A stretch of 64,000 bases of DNA, from the NCBI RefSeq assembly GCF_018524365.1, contig NZ_JAEKFT010000005.1:1-64000 (forward strand), written 5' to 3'. Of this stretch, positions 52,346-60,560 are shown piece by piece; positions within the stretch are counted from its first letter, which is position 1; every line of letters starts with the position of its first letter. The DNA comes from Denitromonas iodatirespirans (GTDB lineage Bacteria; Pseudomonadota; Gammaproteobacteria; Burkholderiales; Rhodocyclaceae). Made by a program: the position numbers and the translations under genes. Below the pieces are notes generated by a model, which searched no databases, was not told the DNA's origin, and saw only the letters and a list, made by a program, of their open reading frames with translations.

Positions 52346-53275
52346 ATGAAACTCGATCTGGATCTGCTCCATATATTCGATGCGATGTTGCGCGACCAAA
52401 GCGTCACCCTGGCCGCTGAACGTCTCAACACCTCTCAGCCGACGGTGAGCTATGGCCTGAAGAAGTTGCGCGAGACCCTTGGCGACGAGCTCTTCGTCCG
52501 GACGGTACGCGGGATGGAACCGACGCCGAAGGCCCTGGCGCTGGCCGGACCGGTACGCCAGATGCTGCACATCCTGGAGCGCGATTTCCTCAATCCTCCA
52601 GGGTTCGATCCCAAGAGCAGCGAGCGGGTGTTTACCATCAACACCACGGACATCGGTGAGATCGCGTTTCTGCCGCACCTGATGACGCGCTTGCGGGAAA
52701 CTGCGCCCATGGTCAGCATCAAGTCCGTCTGCCTGCCGACGCGAGAGCTCGCCCAGGCCCTGGCCGACGGTGTGGTCGATCTCGCCATTGGCTATCAGCC
52801 CGATTTACCCGAGGGCAACATCTTCGTGCAAAGATTGTTCGAACATCCCTTCGTTTGTCTCGTGCGCGACGGCCATCCCCACATCAGAACTGGCCTGACG
52901 TTGGAACAGTACACGGCGGCCGAGCATATGGCGGTGCTGGCCGAAGGGCACCATCAGAAGCATATCGAGGCGCTCATTAACAAGAGCGTACCGAAACGCC
53001 GTGTCACCTTGTGGACGCAGCTTTGCGTGAATGCCGCATTTATCGTTCGCGACACCGATGTAGTGGCAACCGTGCCCAGAGCGATCGGGTTCATCTTCGC
53101 CCAATGGATGAAGCTCCGCGTTTTTCCACCACCGCTGCGCATTCCAGAGGTCCCAATCAACCAGTACTGGCATTCGAAATTCAACAGAGACCCAGCACTG
53201 GTCTGGTTGCGCCGGACCTTGGCCGAGCTATTCATCGCAAATGACCCGACGGTCGATTTCACCTTCACCGAGTAA
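52346..53275 (+). CDS. LysR-family transcriptional regulator (NahR/NodD-like)
   Basis: A 309-residue LTTR. The N-terminal winged helix has LHIFDAMLRDQSVTLAAERL and SQPTVSYGLKKLRETLGDEL (residues about 8-50), of the NahR/NodD subgroup. The C-terminal effector-binding domain of the periplasmic-binding-protein fold is complete. AGGA lies a few bases before the ATG. It stands between the two convergent operons of the island and carries the shared promoter/operator element, so it is the best candidate to control them. The effector is unknown. Confidence 0.88.
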   Translation: MKLDLDLLHIFDAMLRDQSVTLAAERLNTSQPTVSYGLKKLRETLGDELFVRTVRGMEPTPKALALAGPVRQMLHILERDFLNPPGFDPKSSERVFTINTTDIGEIAFLPHLMTRLRETAPMVSIKSVCLPTRELAQALADGVVDLAIGYQPDLPEGNIFVQRLFEHPFVCLVRDGHPHIRTGLTLEQYTAAEHMAVLAEGHHQKHIEALINKSVPKRRVTLWTQLCVNAAFIVRDTDVVATVPRAIGFIFAQWMKLRVFPPPLRIPEVPINQYWHSKFNRDPALVWLRRTLAELFIANDPTVDFTFTE

Positions 53276-53558
53276 TCCGGACGGCCAAAATACGAATTGT
53301 CAGGCGGCCAATTCAACCCAGTGAAATACCACCAACCTGTCATAGCCGATAGAGCAAGCTGGTCAGCGCCATCCCGCCCGAGCCCGGGTTGAGACCATGA
53401 GCGCACGCCGCAAGGCGCGCAAGGCAGCCAAGGGTGGCTCCCTGGGCAACGAGTGCAACGTCGCTGGCGGGAACTCATGGCCTCAACGAGATCCACAGGC
53501 TCATTGAGAACACGCCCTAGTGCCTGCGCGGAGTCACCCCCATCGTAGCGCCGACCCG
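53276..53558. other. Intergenic region between lysR and the DUF5916 gene
   Basis: I recognise no gene. The segment at about 53303-53335 (GGCCAATTCAACCCAGTGAA) resembles the end sequences of some insertion elements, but I cannot confirm it. The two neighbouring genes converge here; no clear terminator hairpin with a T-run was found. Confidence 0.3.
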
Positions 53559-55769
53559 TTACCGGTCGAACTCCCAGGTGGCCTTGACGAATAGCTCCCG
53601 GCTGCGGGCCCCGCGGTCTGCGTTGACGCGCAAGCTCGTCTGGGTGGTCATGCCGACGTCGATGAGCCAATCCGAGCGCCACCTGTATTGCCAGCTCAAC
53701 GTGCGCGCCGCCTCGCCAGAGTCGGACAAGCCCTGGCGGCGCACGCGGCGGCGCTGATCGATCCAGCGCAAGTACTGGTCGGGCCCCAGGTGCCAGAGCA
53801 CCAGCAAGCGCCAGGCACGTTCGTCGAACCACGCCTGACCGTGCCCCCCGATCGCGAGCCGTCTGAACTCGCCCTGTACCTGCAGGTGGGCGTGCGGTTG
53901 CCACCTGGCCCAGCTGTCGAACGCGCCGCCGCGGCCGATGCGGTCGCGCTCGACATCGAGCATCTCACCGCCCTCGATCTGCAGCCACAGCCCGCTCCAC
54001 CACGACGAAGGCATCGAGCTCAGGTTGGCCTGCCAGCGCTGCATCTCGTGAACGAGGCCTGTCGTGGTGGCGCGCTGCTGGACACGCACCCACGGCTCTA
54101 CCGCCAGTCGCGTCAGGCGCGGCAAGGTGGCGTAGGCGCCGGCCGCGGTGCGCGCGTCGAGCAGCGATCGGTCGCCGTCGAGCGCGAGGCTGCGTTGGTC
54201 GCCCATGGTCAGCCCGACTTCCTGCAGACCGAACCAGGGCCGCTGGTAGATGCTGGCGCTCCATGCCGTCTGGCGCACGTCGGCGCGCTCGACGAAACCG
54301 TTGTCGGCGCGGAAGCCTGCATCCACGCGCCGTACGCTGGCATCCACGCTGAGCGACGGTGCGCGATGGAACCAACGCAGCTGCCAAGCCGATCCCGTGT
54401 CGGGCACACCGCGCTCGGCCTGCAAGGCGGTGGAGCGGCTTTGCAGCCATTGGAAATCGAGGCGGTGCGACGGCGCGGGCGACCAGGCCGCATCGACGCC
54501 GCTCACTTCGTTGCGGCCGAGCGCGCCTTCGTAACGCCGCTGGCTGTGCAGCGCGCCGATCGTCGCGTCGCCCAGTTGCGTGCGCATGCGCATCAGCAAC
54601 GCGGTCGAGGGCTGCTCACGCAGGCGCTCGTCGGTGTAGCTGGGCGCGGGCAGCAGTATGCTGCCTGCCGGCGCGTCGCGAACGATCAGCACGGTGCCCT
54701 CGACCGGCCCGCGATGCGTCAGGCGCAGCCCCCAATCCGGCGCCGCCAGGGAACGCGTACGCAGCACCGGCAAAGGCGATTCGAGGAGGTCGGCGCTCTC
54801 CAGGAAGAACTGCCGCTTTTCCGGGAAATAGATCGCGTAGCGCGTGTTGCCCGCCAGTTGCGGGGCGTCGATCTCGACCTGCGAAAAATCGGGCCGCAGC
54901 GTCAGGTCGGCGTGTGTGTCGGCACGCCACGACAACTTCAGGTCGAGGCCCGCCTGGTCCTGCCCCTGCGCCGCGGTTCCACCATCGGCCTGACGCTCGC
55001 GCACGGTGCGGTGCGAGAGTGAAGCCGTCCCCTGCAACGTCAGCTGGTACTGCGGCGGCTGCAGGCCGGCCAGCGGCGTGGCCCAGCACAGGGTGCATGC
55101 GGAGTCGCGCGGCACCGGTCCGGACATCATGTAGTAGGCCTGCTCGCGCGGGTAGTTGCGCGCCACCAGCACCCCCCAGGATTTGGCGTCACCGGTTTCG
55201 TAGCGCAACGTGGAGAACGGAATCGCCAGTTCGGCCGACCAGCCGCCTTCGAAACGCGCCGCCGCGCTGCGGTAGCGGAAGTTGGGCGACATGTCCTCCA
55301 CACCCAGCGTAGCCCCACCCTCGTCGGCGCTGCCGGTGTCCTCGCTGAACAGTCCGTCGCCGATCGAGCCGCTGGCCGAGACCTCGAAGATCTGGGCAAC
55401 GCGACGGTTGCCCAAGGCGTCGATGTAGATCGTCACTTTGTCCGCATCGTCGCCGCTATCGTCGCGGCGCAGGATCGGCGCACGTATGGCCTGAGGTGAC
55501 GGGTCGAAGGCACGCACCCCGATGTACAGGTACCTGGCATCGACGGCCAACCGGATCTCGGTGCGCACTGGTGGCGGCAGACGATCACCGGGATCGACTT
55601 CATAAAAGGTGTCGATCAGCGCCGCCTCGGCCCACCACGGCTCATCGAGGCGGCCGTCGAGCAGCGGCGCGACACCGGCGGGCAAGAGGCCGACGACCAG
55701 AGGTGCCGCAGCCGGGTCATGCGCGTCCGCCGGCAACGCCGCGACCGCCATGGCGAACCACAGCAGCAT
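53559..55769 (-). CDS. CBM9-like / DUF5916 outer-membrane protein
   Basis: A protein of about 736 residues. A signal peptide (LLWFAMAVAALPADAH) is followed by a family-9 carbohydrate-binding-like domain (about 25-215) with LDGRLDEPWW, EIRLAVDARYLYIGVRAFD and VTIYIDALGNRR, then a DUF5916 region (about 230 on) rich in alternating beta-strands and ending in an aromatic C-terminal strand (FVKATWEFDR), typical of an outer-membrane barrel. The start is uncertain: ATG 55769 opens the signal peptide, while an open frame reaches a TTG at 56027 that overlaps the ABC gene. Its place behind the exporter suggests a role in peptide passage or recognition at the outer membrane; that is inference. Confidence 0.65.
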   Translation of the reverse strand: MLLWFAMAVAALPADAHDPAAAPLVVGLLPAGVAPLLDGRLDEPWWAEAALIDTFYEVDPGDRLPPPVRTEIRLAVDARYLYIGVRAFDPSPQAIRAPILRRDDSGDDADKVTIYIDALGNRRVAQIFEVSASGSIGDGLFSEDTGSADEGGATLGVEDMSPNFRYRSAAARFEGGWSAELAIPFSTLRYETGDAKSWGVLVARNYPREQAYYMMSGPVPRDSACTLCWATPLAGLQPPQYQLTLQGTASLSHRTVRERQADGGTAAQGQDQAGLDLKLSWRADTHADLTLRPDFSQVEIDAPQLAGNTRYAIYFPEKRQFFLESADLLESPLPVLRTRSLAAPDWGLRLTHRGPVEGTVLIVRDAPAGSILLPAPSYTDERLREQPSTALLMRMRTQLGDATIGALHSQRRYEGALGRNEVSGVDAAWSPAPSHRLDFQWLQSRSTALQAERGVPDTGSAWQLRWFHRAPSLSVDASVRRVDAGFRADNGFVERADVRQTAWSASIYQRPWFGLQEVGLTMGDQRSLALDGDRSLLDARTAAGAYATLPRLTRLAVEPWVRVQQRATTTGLVHEMQRWQANLSSMPSSWWSGLWLQIEGGEMLDVERDRIGRGGAFDSWARWQPHAHLQVQGEFRRLAIGGHGQAWFDERAWRLLVLWHLGPDQYLRWIDQRRRVRRQGLSDSGEAARTLSWQYRWRSDWLIDVGMTTQTSLRVNADRGARSRELFVKATWEFDR

Positions 55770-56016
55770 CGCGCGCAGAAGCCAGCGAGCGCCGCCAACG
55801 GTGCGCCAGCCAGGATGGAACAGGCGGGAGCGGCTTCGCGTTCGGCCGGAACGGCCACCACCAGCAGCGTATTTGTACCCGATGGTCAACCTGCGCTCGT
55901 CGCCCAATCCCGAGCCCGCAGCAGCCGATCGTGGTGGGCGGCGCGGGACCACTTCGTCGCGCAGGCTCCGCCCCCGTGCTCGGCGCTTGTGGACCGACGC
56001 CACGCCCTTGGGGGCC

Positions 56017-58116
56017 TCATCGGCCAACCTGCCCGAGCGCTCTCAGTTGGCGCACGACACGGCCGTGTGCCATCTCGATCACGCGGTCTGCCATGGCGAT
56101 CGTCTCGGGCCGATGAGCGACGACGATGCGCGTCAAAGCCAACCTGCGGATGGCCTCGTTGACGTTGCGCTCGGCGAATACATCCAGGTGACTCGTCGCT
56201 TCGTCCAGCACCAGCAGGCGGGGGCGTCGGTACAGTGCGCGGGCCAGCATGACGCGCTGCTTCTGGCCCCCGGACAGGCCGACCCCGACCTCGCCGACGA
56301 GCGTGTCGTAACCCATCGGCATGTTCTCGATGTCATCGTGCAGCGCGGCCAGCTGCGCGCAGTGCCGCATGTGCTCGAAATCCGGCTCGGGGTCGAAGAA
56401 GCAGATGTTGTCGGCGAGCGAACCGGTAAACAGCACATCGTCCTGCATCACGGTGCCGGCCATCGCACGCAACCGATTGCGGCCGAACTCGGCCAGCGGC
56501 GCACCGTCGACCCGGATCTCGCCGTGCGTCGGTTCGAGCAGCCCCATCAGCAACTTCACAAGCGTCGTCTTGCCACAGCCCGAAGGCCCGGTCAGCGCAA
56601 CGCACTCGCCGGCTTCGATTTCGAGGTCGACGCCATCGAGCACGGGCTCCTCCGCGAACGCATACGCGTAGCGCAGCCCATGCACGCTGATCCTCGGTGG
56701 CCCCGTGTCGGGTTCGGCGGCAGGTGGCGATGGGTCGGGCGGTTCCACCGGTGTCTGCACGATGTCGCCGACGCGATCGACATGCAGACGCAGCAGCGCA
56801 AGATCGAGCAGCCGGTCGATGAGTGCGCCCGTGCGCCGAGTGAATTGGTCAAGGTAGGCCAGAAATGCAAACAAGAGGCCCAGGGTCGCCGAACCTGACA
56901 ATACAGCGTGCGCGGCGAGCCAGATGACCAGCACGCGCAGCAGCTCGAACAGCAGCCGGTGTGTTGTCTGGTGCGTCAGTCGCAGGCCCTGCACACGAAG
57001 CTCGGCATTGGTCTGCAAGGCGATGAGCTTGGCCCAGCCGCGTTGGCGCTCTTCGGCGCGCGCGAACAGGCGTATGCCCTGAATGCCCCGCAGTGTCTCG
57101 AGAAAGTGGCTCTGCTGCCGTGCCACCTGCACGATTTCTTCGGCGCTCGCCTGACGCAGTGGCCGGTGCAGCAGCACACACACCAGTGCATACAAAAGCA
57201 CGCCGCCGAGCGCAAGTGCCGCCCCCACCGGGCTGTACCAGGTCATCATCGCCAAGGTGCCCAACACCAGGGCCCCGTCGACGAGCGCCTCGATGAAGCC
57301 GGTCGTAAAAGTGTGCTGCACGATGGTGATCGAACCGAAGCACGAAGCGATGTCGCCTGCATGGCGGCGCTCGAAAAAGTCCAGCGGCAAGCGCAAGAGG
57401 TGAGCGAGAACGCGCGCGGTCCAGCGCAGATTCAGGTCCATGCTGACCAGCACGGCCAACCAGCCGCGTGCGATGTCCAGCAAGGTGCCGATGAGCACGA
57501 GCAGCGCGAAGCCGACGACCAGCCCATCGAGCAGCGAAGTGCCGCGCGCAGGCAGCGCGTCATCGACCACCCACTGCAGCAGGAACGGCATCAGAACCGC
57601 GACCAATTCGAGCAGTCCGGTCAGCAGCACGATTTGGGTGAGGCCACGGCGCAATCCCGGCACGCGGCCGAACCAGTCGCGCAGGCCCTGGGCGCGGGGC
57701 GCCGGCCGCTGCTCGAAGGCAGCATGGGGTTCACACTCCAGCGCCACGCCGGTGAAGCGGCGGCCGAACTCCCGCATCGAGACGCGCCGCACGCCGACCG
57801 CCGGGTCGTGGATCACCACGCTGCGCCGCCCCGCCGCGCGCAGAACCACGAAATGCTCCATGTCCCAATGCAGGATGCAAGGCAACTGCAGGTGCGGCAG
57901 TTCATCGACATCGAGCTTGACCGCACGCGCACTAAGACCGAGCACGTCGGCCATCGCGAGCAGGCCGCGAACGGTGGCACCCTTGCGCGAGACGGGCAGG
58001 TCACGACGGACCTGCGCCAGCGAGTCAACGTGGCCGTGATAAGCCGCAATCATTGCGAGCGATGCGAGGCCGCATTCATTGGCCTCCATCTGCAGAAACA
58101 CCGGCAGCTTGCTCAT
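56017..58116 (-). CDS. C39-peptidase ABC exporter (bacteriocin type)
   Basis: A 699-residue peptidase-containing ABC transporter (PCAT). The N-terminal C39 domain has Cys15 (QMEANECGLASLAMIAAYHG), His88 (HWDMEHFVVL) and Asp104 (IHDPAVG), an intact catalytic triad that cleaves double-glycine leaders. Six membrane segments follow (about 160-430). The ATPase has Walker A GPSGCGKTTLVK, signature LSGGQKQR and Walker B LLVLDEATSH. The ATG 58116 begins the C39 domain. It overlaps the upstream 75-residue gene by four bases (ATGA). It should cleave and export the two GG-leader precursors encoded just upstream. Confidence 0.92.
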   Translation of the reverse strand: MSKLPVFLQMEANECGLASLAMIAAYHGHVDSLAQVRRDLPVSRKGATVRGLLAMADVLGLSARAVKLDVDELPHLQLPCILHWDMEHFVVLRAAGRRSVVIHDPAVGVRRVSMREFGRRFTGVALECEPHAAFEQRPAPRAQGLRDWFGRVPGLRRGLTQIVLLTGLLELVAVLMPFLLQWVVDDALPARGTSLLDGLVVGFALLVLIGTLLDIARGWLAVLVSMDLNLRWTARVLAHLLRLPLDFFERRHAGDIASCFGSITIVQHTFTTGFIEALVDGALVLGTLAMMTWYSPVGAALALGGVLLYALVCVLLHRPLRQASAEEIVQVARQQSHFLETLRGIQGIRLFARAEERQRGWAKLIALQTNAELRVQGLRLTHQTTHRLLFELLRVLVIWLAAHAVLSGSATLGLLFAFLAYLDQFTRRTGALIDRLLDLALLRLHVDRVGDIVQTPVEPPDPSPPAAEPDTGPPRISVHGLRYAYAFAEEPVLDGVDLEIEAGECVALTGPSGCGKTTLVKLLMGLLEPTHGEIRVDGAPLAEFGRNRLRAMAGTVMQDDVLFTGSLADNICFFDPEPDFEHMRHCAQLAALHDDIENMPMGYDTLVGEVGVGLSGGQKQRVMLARALYRRPRLLVLDEATSHLDVFAERNVNEAIRRLALTRIVVAHRPETIAMADRVIEMAHGRVVRQLRALGQVGR

Positions 58117-58340
58117 CGTGCCGATACCGCCGAGGGCGCGACGCGCTCCAGCATCCAGGCGAGCACGCTGCGACCGGGCGCCACCTCCCAGTGCGTGAGC
58201 CACCACGCCAGCGCAAATGCTGCGGCGCTGCAAAGCAGCAGCGCCACAGCGACGCGCCAGCGGTGTCGCCGCACGACCACGCCGAATCCAGCATCGCGCC
58301 GGTGCTCGACCGCTTCAGGTCTGAACAGGCTGTCTTTCAT
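58113..58340 (-). CDS. 75-residue membrane protein resembling the N-terminus of an HlyD/CvaA adaptor
   Basis: The head DSLFRPEAVEHRRDAGFG followed by a single hydrophobic helix (VAVALLLCSAAAFALAWWL, about 31-49) matches the start of HlyD-type membrane fusion proteins, which usually begin FR-x-EAL-x-x-R. The remaining 26 residues have no coiled coil or lipoyl/barrel domain, so the adaptor body, normally over 350 residues, is absent. It may be a truncated relic or a dedicated small partner of the exporter. Its stop overlaps the ABC start (ATGA), which implies coupled translation. The ribosome-binding site is weak. Confidence 0.6.
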   Translation of the reverse strand: MKDSLFRPEAVEHRRDAGFGVVVRRHRWRVAVALLLCSAAAFALAWWLTHWEVAPGRSVLAWMLERVAPSAVSAR

Positions 58341-58370
58341 GGTTGTGTGACGACCGATGCCCTAGCAGTC

Positions 58371-58392
58371 GGCGCGGGCCTGCGCCCGCGCC
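58371..58392 (-). other. Hairpin downstream of precursor B
   Basis: A perfect 9-bp stem GGCGCGGGC / GCCCGCGCC with a 4-base loop begins 12 bases after the stop of precursor B. An identical hairpin lies at 58599-58620 after precursor A. Without a T-run, an mRNA-stabilising or partial-termination role is more likely than full termination. Confidence 0.6.
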
Positions 58393-58404
58393 AATCGCCT
58401 GCTT

Positions 58405-58569
58405 TCAGCGACAGCGGTTACCGCCGTTTCCGGTGTTGCCACAACCGTTGCCGGGCGAGCGCACCGGCCCACGCGGCCCGCCTGCGACGGCGCGCTGCTC
58501 CTTCTCGTTCAACAGCTTCAGCATGTGCTGGCCAACCACCACCTTGGGTTTTTTCTTTTCTTGATGCAT
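58405..58569 (-). CDS. Putative RiPP precursor peptide, copy B
   Basis: A 54-residue peptide, identical to copy A except Val10. The leader (1-31) is charged and amphipathic (MLKLLNEKEQ at 16-25) and ends AVAGG, a double-glycine site for the C39 peptidase. The predicted core (32-54) is cationic, with Pro at 32, 35 and 39, many Gly and Asn, and Cys at 43 and 53. GAGGAGA lies 7 bases before the ATG. A hairpin follows the stop. Confidence 0.75.
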   Translation of the reverse strand: MHQEKKKPKVVVGQHMLKLLNEKEQRAVAGGPRGPVRSPGNGCGNTGNGGNRCR

Positions 58570-58598
58570 GTGAAATCTCCTCAAACGTTGCCTAGGTC

Positions 58599-58620
58599 GG
58601 CGCGGGCCTGCGCCCGCGCC
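58599..58620 (-). other. Hairpin downstream of precursor A
   Basis: A perfect 9-bp stem GGCGCGGGC / GCCCGCGCC, the duplicate of that at 58371-58392, 12 bases after the stop of precursor A and just upstream of precursor B. Confidence 0.6.
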
Positions 58621-58632
58621 AATCGCCTACTT

Positions 58633-58797
58633 TCAGCGGCAGCGGTTACCGCCGTTTCCGGTGTTGCCGCAACCGTTGCCGGGCGAGCGCACCGGCCCAC
58701 GCGGCCCGCCTGCAACGGCACGCTGCTCCTTCTCGTTCAACAGCTTCAGCATGTGCTGGCCAACAACCGCCTTGGGCTTCTTCTTTTCTTGATGCAT
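58633..58797 (-). CDS. Putative RiPP precursor peptide, copy A
   Basis: A 54-residue peptide. The leader starts MHQEKKKPKA, carries an amphipathic helix (residues about 15-27) and ends AVAGG (27-31). The core (32-54, 23 residues) has Pro32, Pro35, Pro39, Cys43 and Cys53, four Arg, and the rest mainly Gly and Asn. The segment GGPRGPV reads like collagen G-P-X triplets and SPG fits an X-Pro-Gly site, both of the kind prolyl 4-hydroxylases act on; a hydroxylase-like gene lies directly upstream. GAGGAGA lies 7 bases before the ATG. I do not recognise the core from a described peptide family. Confidence 0.78.
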   Translation of the reverse strand: MHQEKKKPKAVVGQHMLKLLNEKEQRAVAGGPRGPVRSPGNGCGNTGNGGNRCR

Positions 58798-58812
58798 ATG
58801 AAGTCTCCTCAA

Positions 58813-58846
58813 ACGTTTCCGTAGTGTTCACGTTTCCGTAGCGTTC
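58813..58846. repeat. Two 17-bp direct repeats upstream of precursor A
   Basis: ACGTTTCCGTAGTGTTC (58813-58829) is followed at once by ACGTTTCCGTAGCGTTC (58830-58846), one base different. They end next to the ribosome-binding site of precursor A and may be a regulator or RNA-binding site. Confidence 0.6.
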
Positions 58847-58860
58847 CCGGTCTCACTTTC

Positions 58861-58892
58861 ACGCCACCCGGCCGGGAACGACACCGGGTGGC
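58861..58892 (-). other. Hairpin between the oxygenase and precursor genes
   Basis: A perfect 10-bp stem CGCCACCCGG / CCGGGTGGCG with a 12-base loop lies 12 bases after the oxygenase stop. No T-run follows on the minus strand, so it may be a processing or stability element that lets the downstream precursors be expressed more highly. Confidence 0.6.
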
Positions 58893-58903
58893 GCTGTCAC
58901 TCC

Positions 58904-59884
58904 TCAGCCCGCCGAGAGCCCTCGGCATGGGCGTTCGCGCAACCACAGCGTCGCGATCCACTTCTCCCCTTCGAGCACCGGGGTGCCGCTATGCAACGAG
59001 GCCTCGTCCATCCGGCCATCGGGCAGGCGGTAGGTGAAGTACAGCGCGCTTCCCCGACTCGGCAGTAGTTCGAGGCCAGCGACGTCAAAGCGCGTGGCCC
59101 CGCCTTCGGTCACGTCATTCAGGTACAGAACGATGGTGCCGATGCGCTGGCCCGCCGCATCGAGCTCTTCGCGATGACGCAACAGTTCAGGGGCGTTGAA
59201 GTAGTCGAAATGCGACAGGAAGCGCTCGCCGCCCGAGTAGCGAACGATGGCCAGCTCCTCCATGCATTCCTGCGGCCACTGCACGAGCGTTGAGATGCGC
59301 GCTTCGATCGCGTCGATCCAGGGCACGGATCCGGCTTCGACGAAGCAACCGCTGCTCGTTCGTACGTCGGCGTCGATCACTTCACCTTGCTCACTCATGA
59401 CACGGTTGGCGCTAAGATGCTCCTTCGCGAACTCGATCAGGTCACTGCATTCATGTGCGCTCAGGACATCGTCGAACAGCGCCAGGTCGGGCGACGTGCA
59501 AGTCAGACGTGCACGCACACCGCGCACCTTGCTCGGCGCCACCGGTGCGTCGACCGGGGAACGGTGCGCATCCAGGGCATCAAGTCGGGCATAGCGAAAG
59601 TGCTGGATCACATCCAACACTGCGCCCTGCATCCGCGAGTGCTCGAGCACACTGTGCAGCGGTGTGTCTTCGTGACGCAGCACGCCCAACGCCGCCAGCA
59701 GCTGCGCTTCGTGCTCCCCATAGCCGTCAGCCTGCATCGCTTGCGCCATCGCTTCCACGCTCAGGTCGCCGCGAGAGACCGCTGCAAGCAGCCATGCCTC
59801 GACTGCCTCGTTATGGGCGGACATCTCGTCATTGGAGGCCAGTCCAGCGACGGCTGTCGTCTCTTCGTTCAAGGTGCACTCCAT
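58904..59884 (-). CDS. Prolyl-4-hydroxylase-like 2OG-Fe(II) oxygenase
   Basis: A 326-residue enzyme. The C-terminal P4Hc domain (about 130-316) has RTSSGCF (175-181), iron ligands H225 and D227 (HFDYFN) and H298, and the 2-oxoglutarate-binding K308 in LHSGTPVLEGEKWIATLWLRE, the standard prolyl-4-hydroxylase set. The N-terminal 120 residues are a helical domain not usual in stand-alone P4H and may bind the leader peptide. AGGAG lies 7 bases before the ATG at 59884. It is the first protein gene of the operon after the right-arm leader. It probably hydroxylates prolines in the precursor cores, an inference from position and core sequence. Confidence 0.85.
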   Translation of the reverse strand: MECTLNEETTAVAGLASNDEMSAHNEAVEAWLLAAVSRGDLSVEAMAQAMQADGYGEHEAQLLAALGVLRHEDTPLHSVLEHSRMQGAVLDVIQHFRYARLDALDAHRSPVDAPVAPSKVRGVRARLTCTSPDLALFDDVLSAHECSDLIEFAKEHLSANRVMSEQGEVIDADVRTSSGCFVEAGSVPWIDAIEARISTLVQWPQECMEELAIVRYSGGERFLSHFDYFNAPELLRHREELDAAGQRIGTIVLYLNDVTEGGATRFDVAGLELLPSRGSALYFTYRLPDGRMDEASLHSGTPVLEGEKWIATLWLRERPCRGLSAG

Positions 59885-60073
59885 GGGAATTCTCCTGCGC
59901 GCACTTCTGCGTCTTGCAAACAAGCCGCCTATTTTTAGCCGCGCGCCAGCGACGCCCCGAAAAGGTCGGCGAGACGCGAGGATTACGTTTAGGTTGAAAC
60001 CAGATGAGCCCGAGTGGCCAGCGGGGATCAGACGGCTACAGCCTGTCCCTTCGCCTTGCGCCGCACGCCGCCC

Positions 60074-60412
60074 CTAATGACCGGATACTCGTCCGCCGTC
60101 ACCATCGGTGGCCAGCAAGCGGGACTCCCGCGGGCGTACGACACGATTGCGATATTCGATTGGGTGTGGTGGGCGGGACATCGACGAATCGGATCCCGGC
60201 TGGCCAGGCATCGCCGATTCGCCAGACGGCAATTGTTTGATGCCACCAGACTCCGGCTGGTCATGGATGGGCCTGGCCGACATGATCGGCATCGCTTGAC
60301 TGCCTGACGGCCATGGCGAATCGGGCAAGCGGATTTCCCCATATCGGCTGATCGGGCCTTCCGATATCGCCGTTGCGGTGCAAGCGACAACATCATCTAA
60401 TGTGGTGCGCAT
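60074..60412 (-). CDS. Small conserved leader ORF, right copy (112 residues)
   Basis: GAGGAG precedes an ATG; the protein starts MRTTLDDVVACTATAISEG and is mostly hydrophilic, with conserved pieces RYGEIRLPDSPW and PPHPIEYRNRVVRP shared with the left arm. No family is recognised and there are no membrane helices or signal peptide. The left copy is interrupted by a stop. It is the first gene in the transcript toward the hydroxylase/precursor operon. It may be a real small protein or a leader ORF. Confidence 0.45.
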   Translation of the reverse strand: MRTTLDDVVACTATAISEGPISRYGEIRLPDSPWPSGSQAMPIMSARPIHDQPESGGIKQLPSGESAMPGQPGSDSSMSRPPHPIEYRNRVVRPRESRLLATDGDGGRVSGH

Positions 60413-60560
60413 CCCGTGTCTCCTCGAAAATTCGCGATTTGATCGCTTGTTTTCCGTCCGTCGTTTCCGTCAAGAAGCGACGCCGGCTTTTTTGTGTCTC
60501 GTGGTGCCTAGTGAGCGAGACTGATGCTAGCTACGAGGGACTCTCAAGGAAACAATGGAA

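Larger units (their letters stand above)
58371..58818. repeat. Tandem duplication of about 220 bp carrying the precursor genes
   Basis: Copies at about 58371-58590 and 58599-58818 are offset by 228 bases. Each contains a precursor gene, its ribosome-binding site and the downstream hairpin. Differences are few and mostly silent: at the protein level only residue 10 (Ala in A, Val in B). This is a recent duplication or one homogenised by conversion. Confidence 0.9.

Noticed and set aside
58525-58824. A 99-codon plus-strand frame over the precursor genes
   Set aside because: It is the antisense of the duplicated precursors; the minus strand has the ribosome-binding sites, GG leaders and operon direction.
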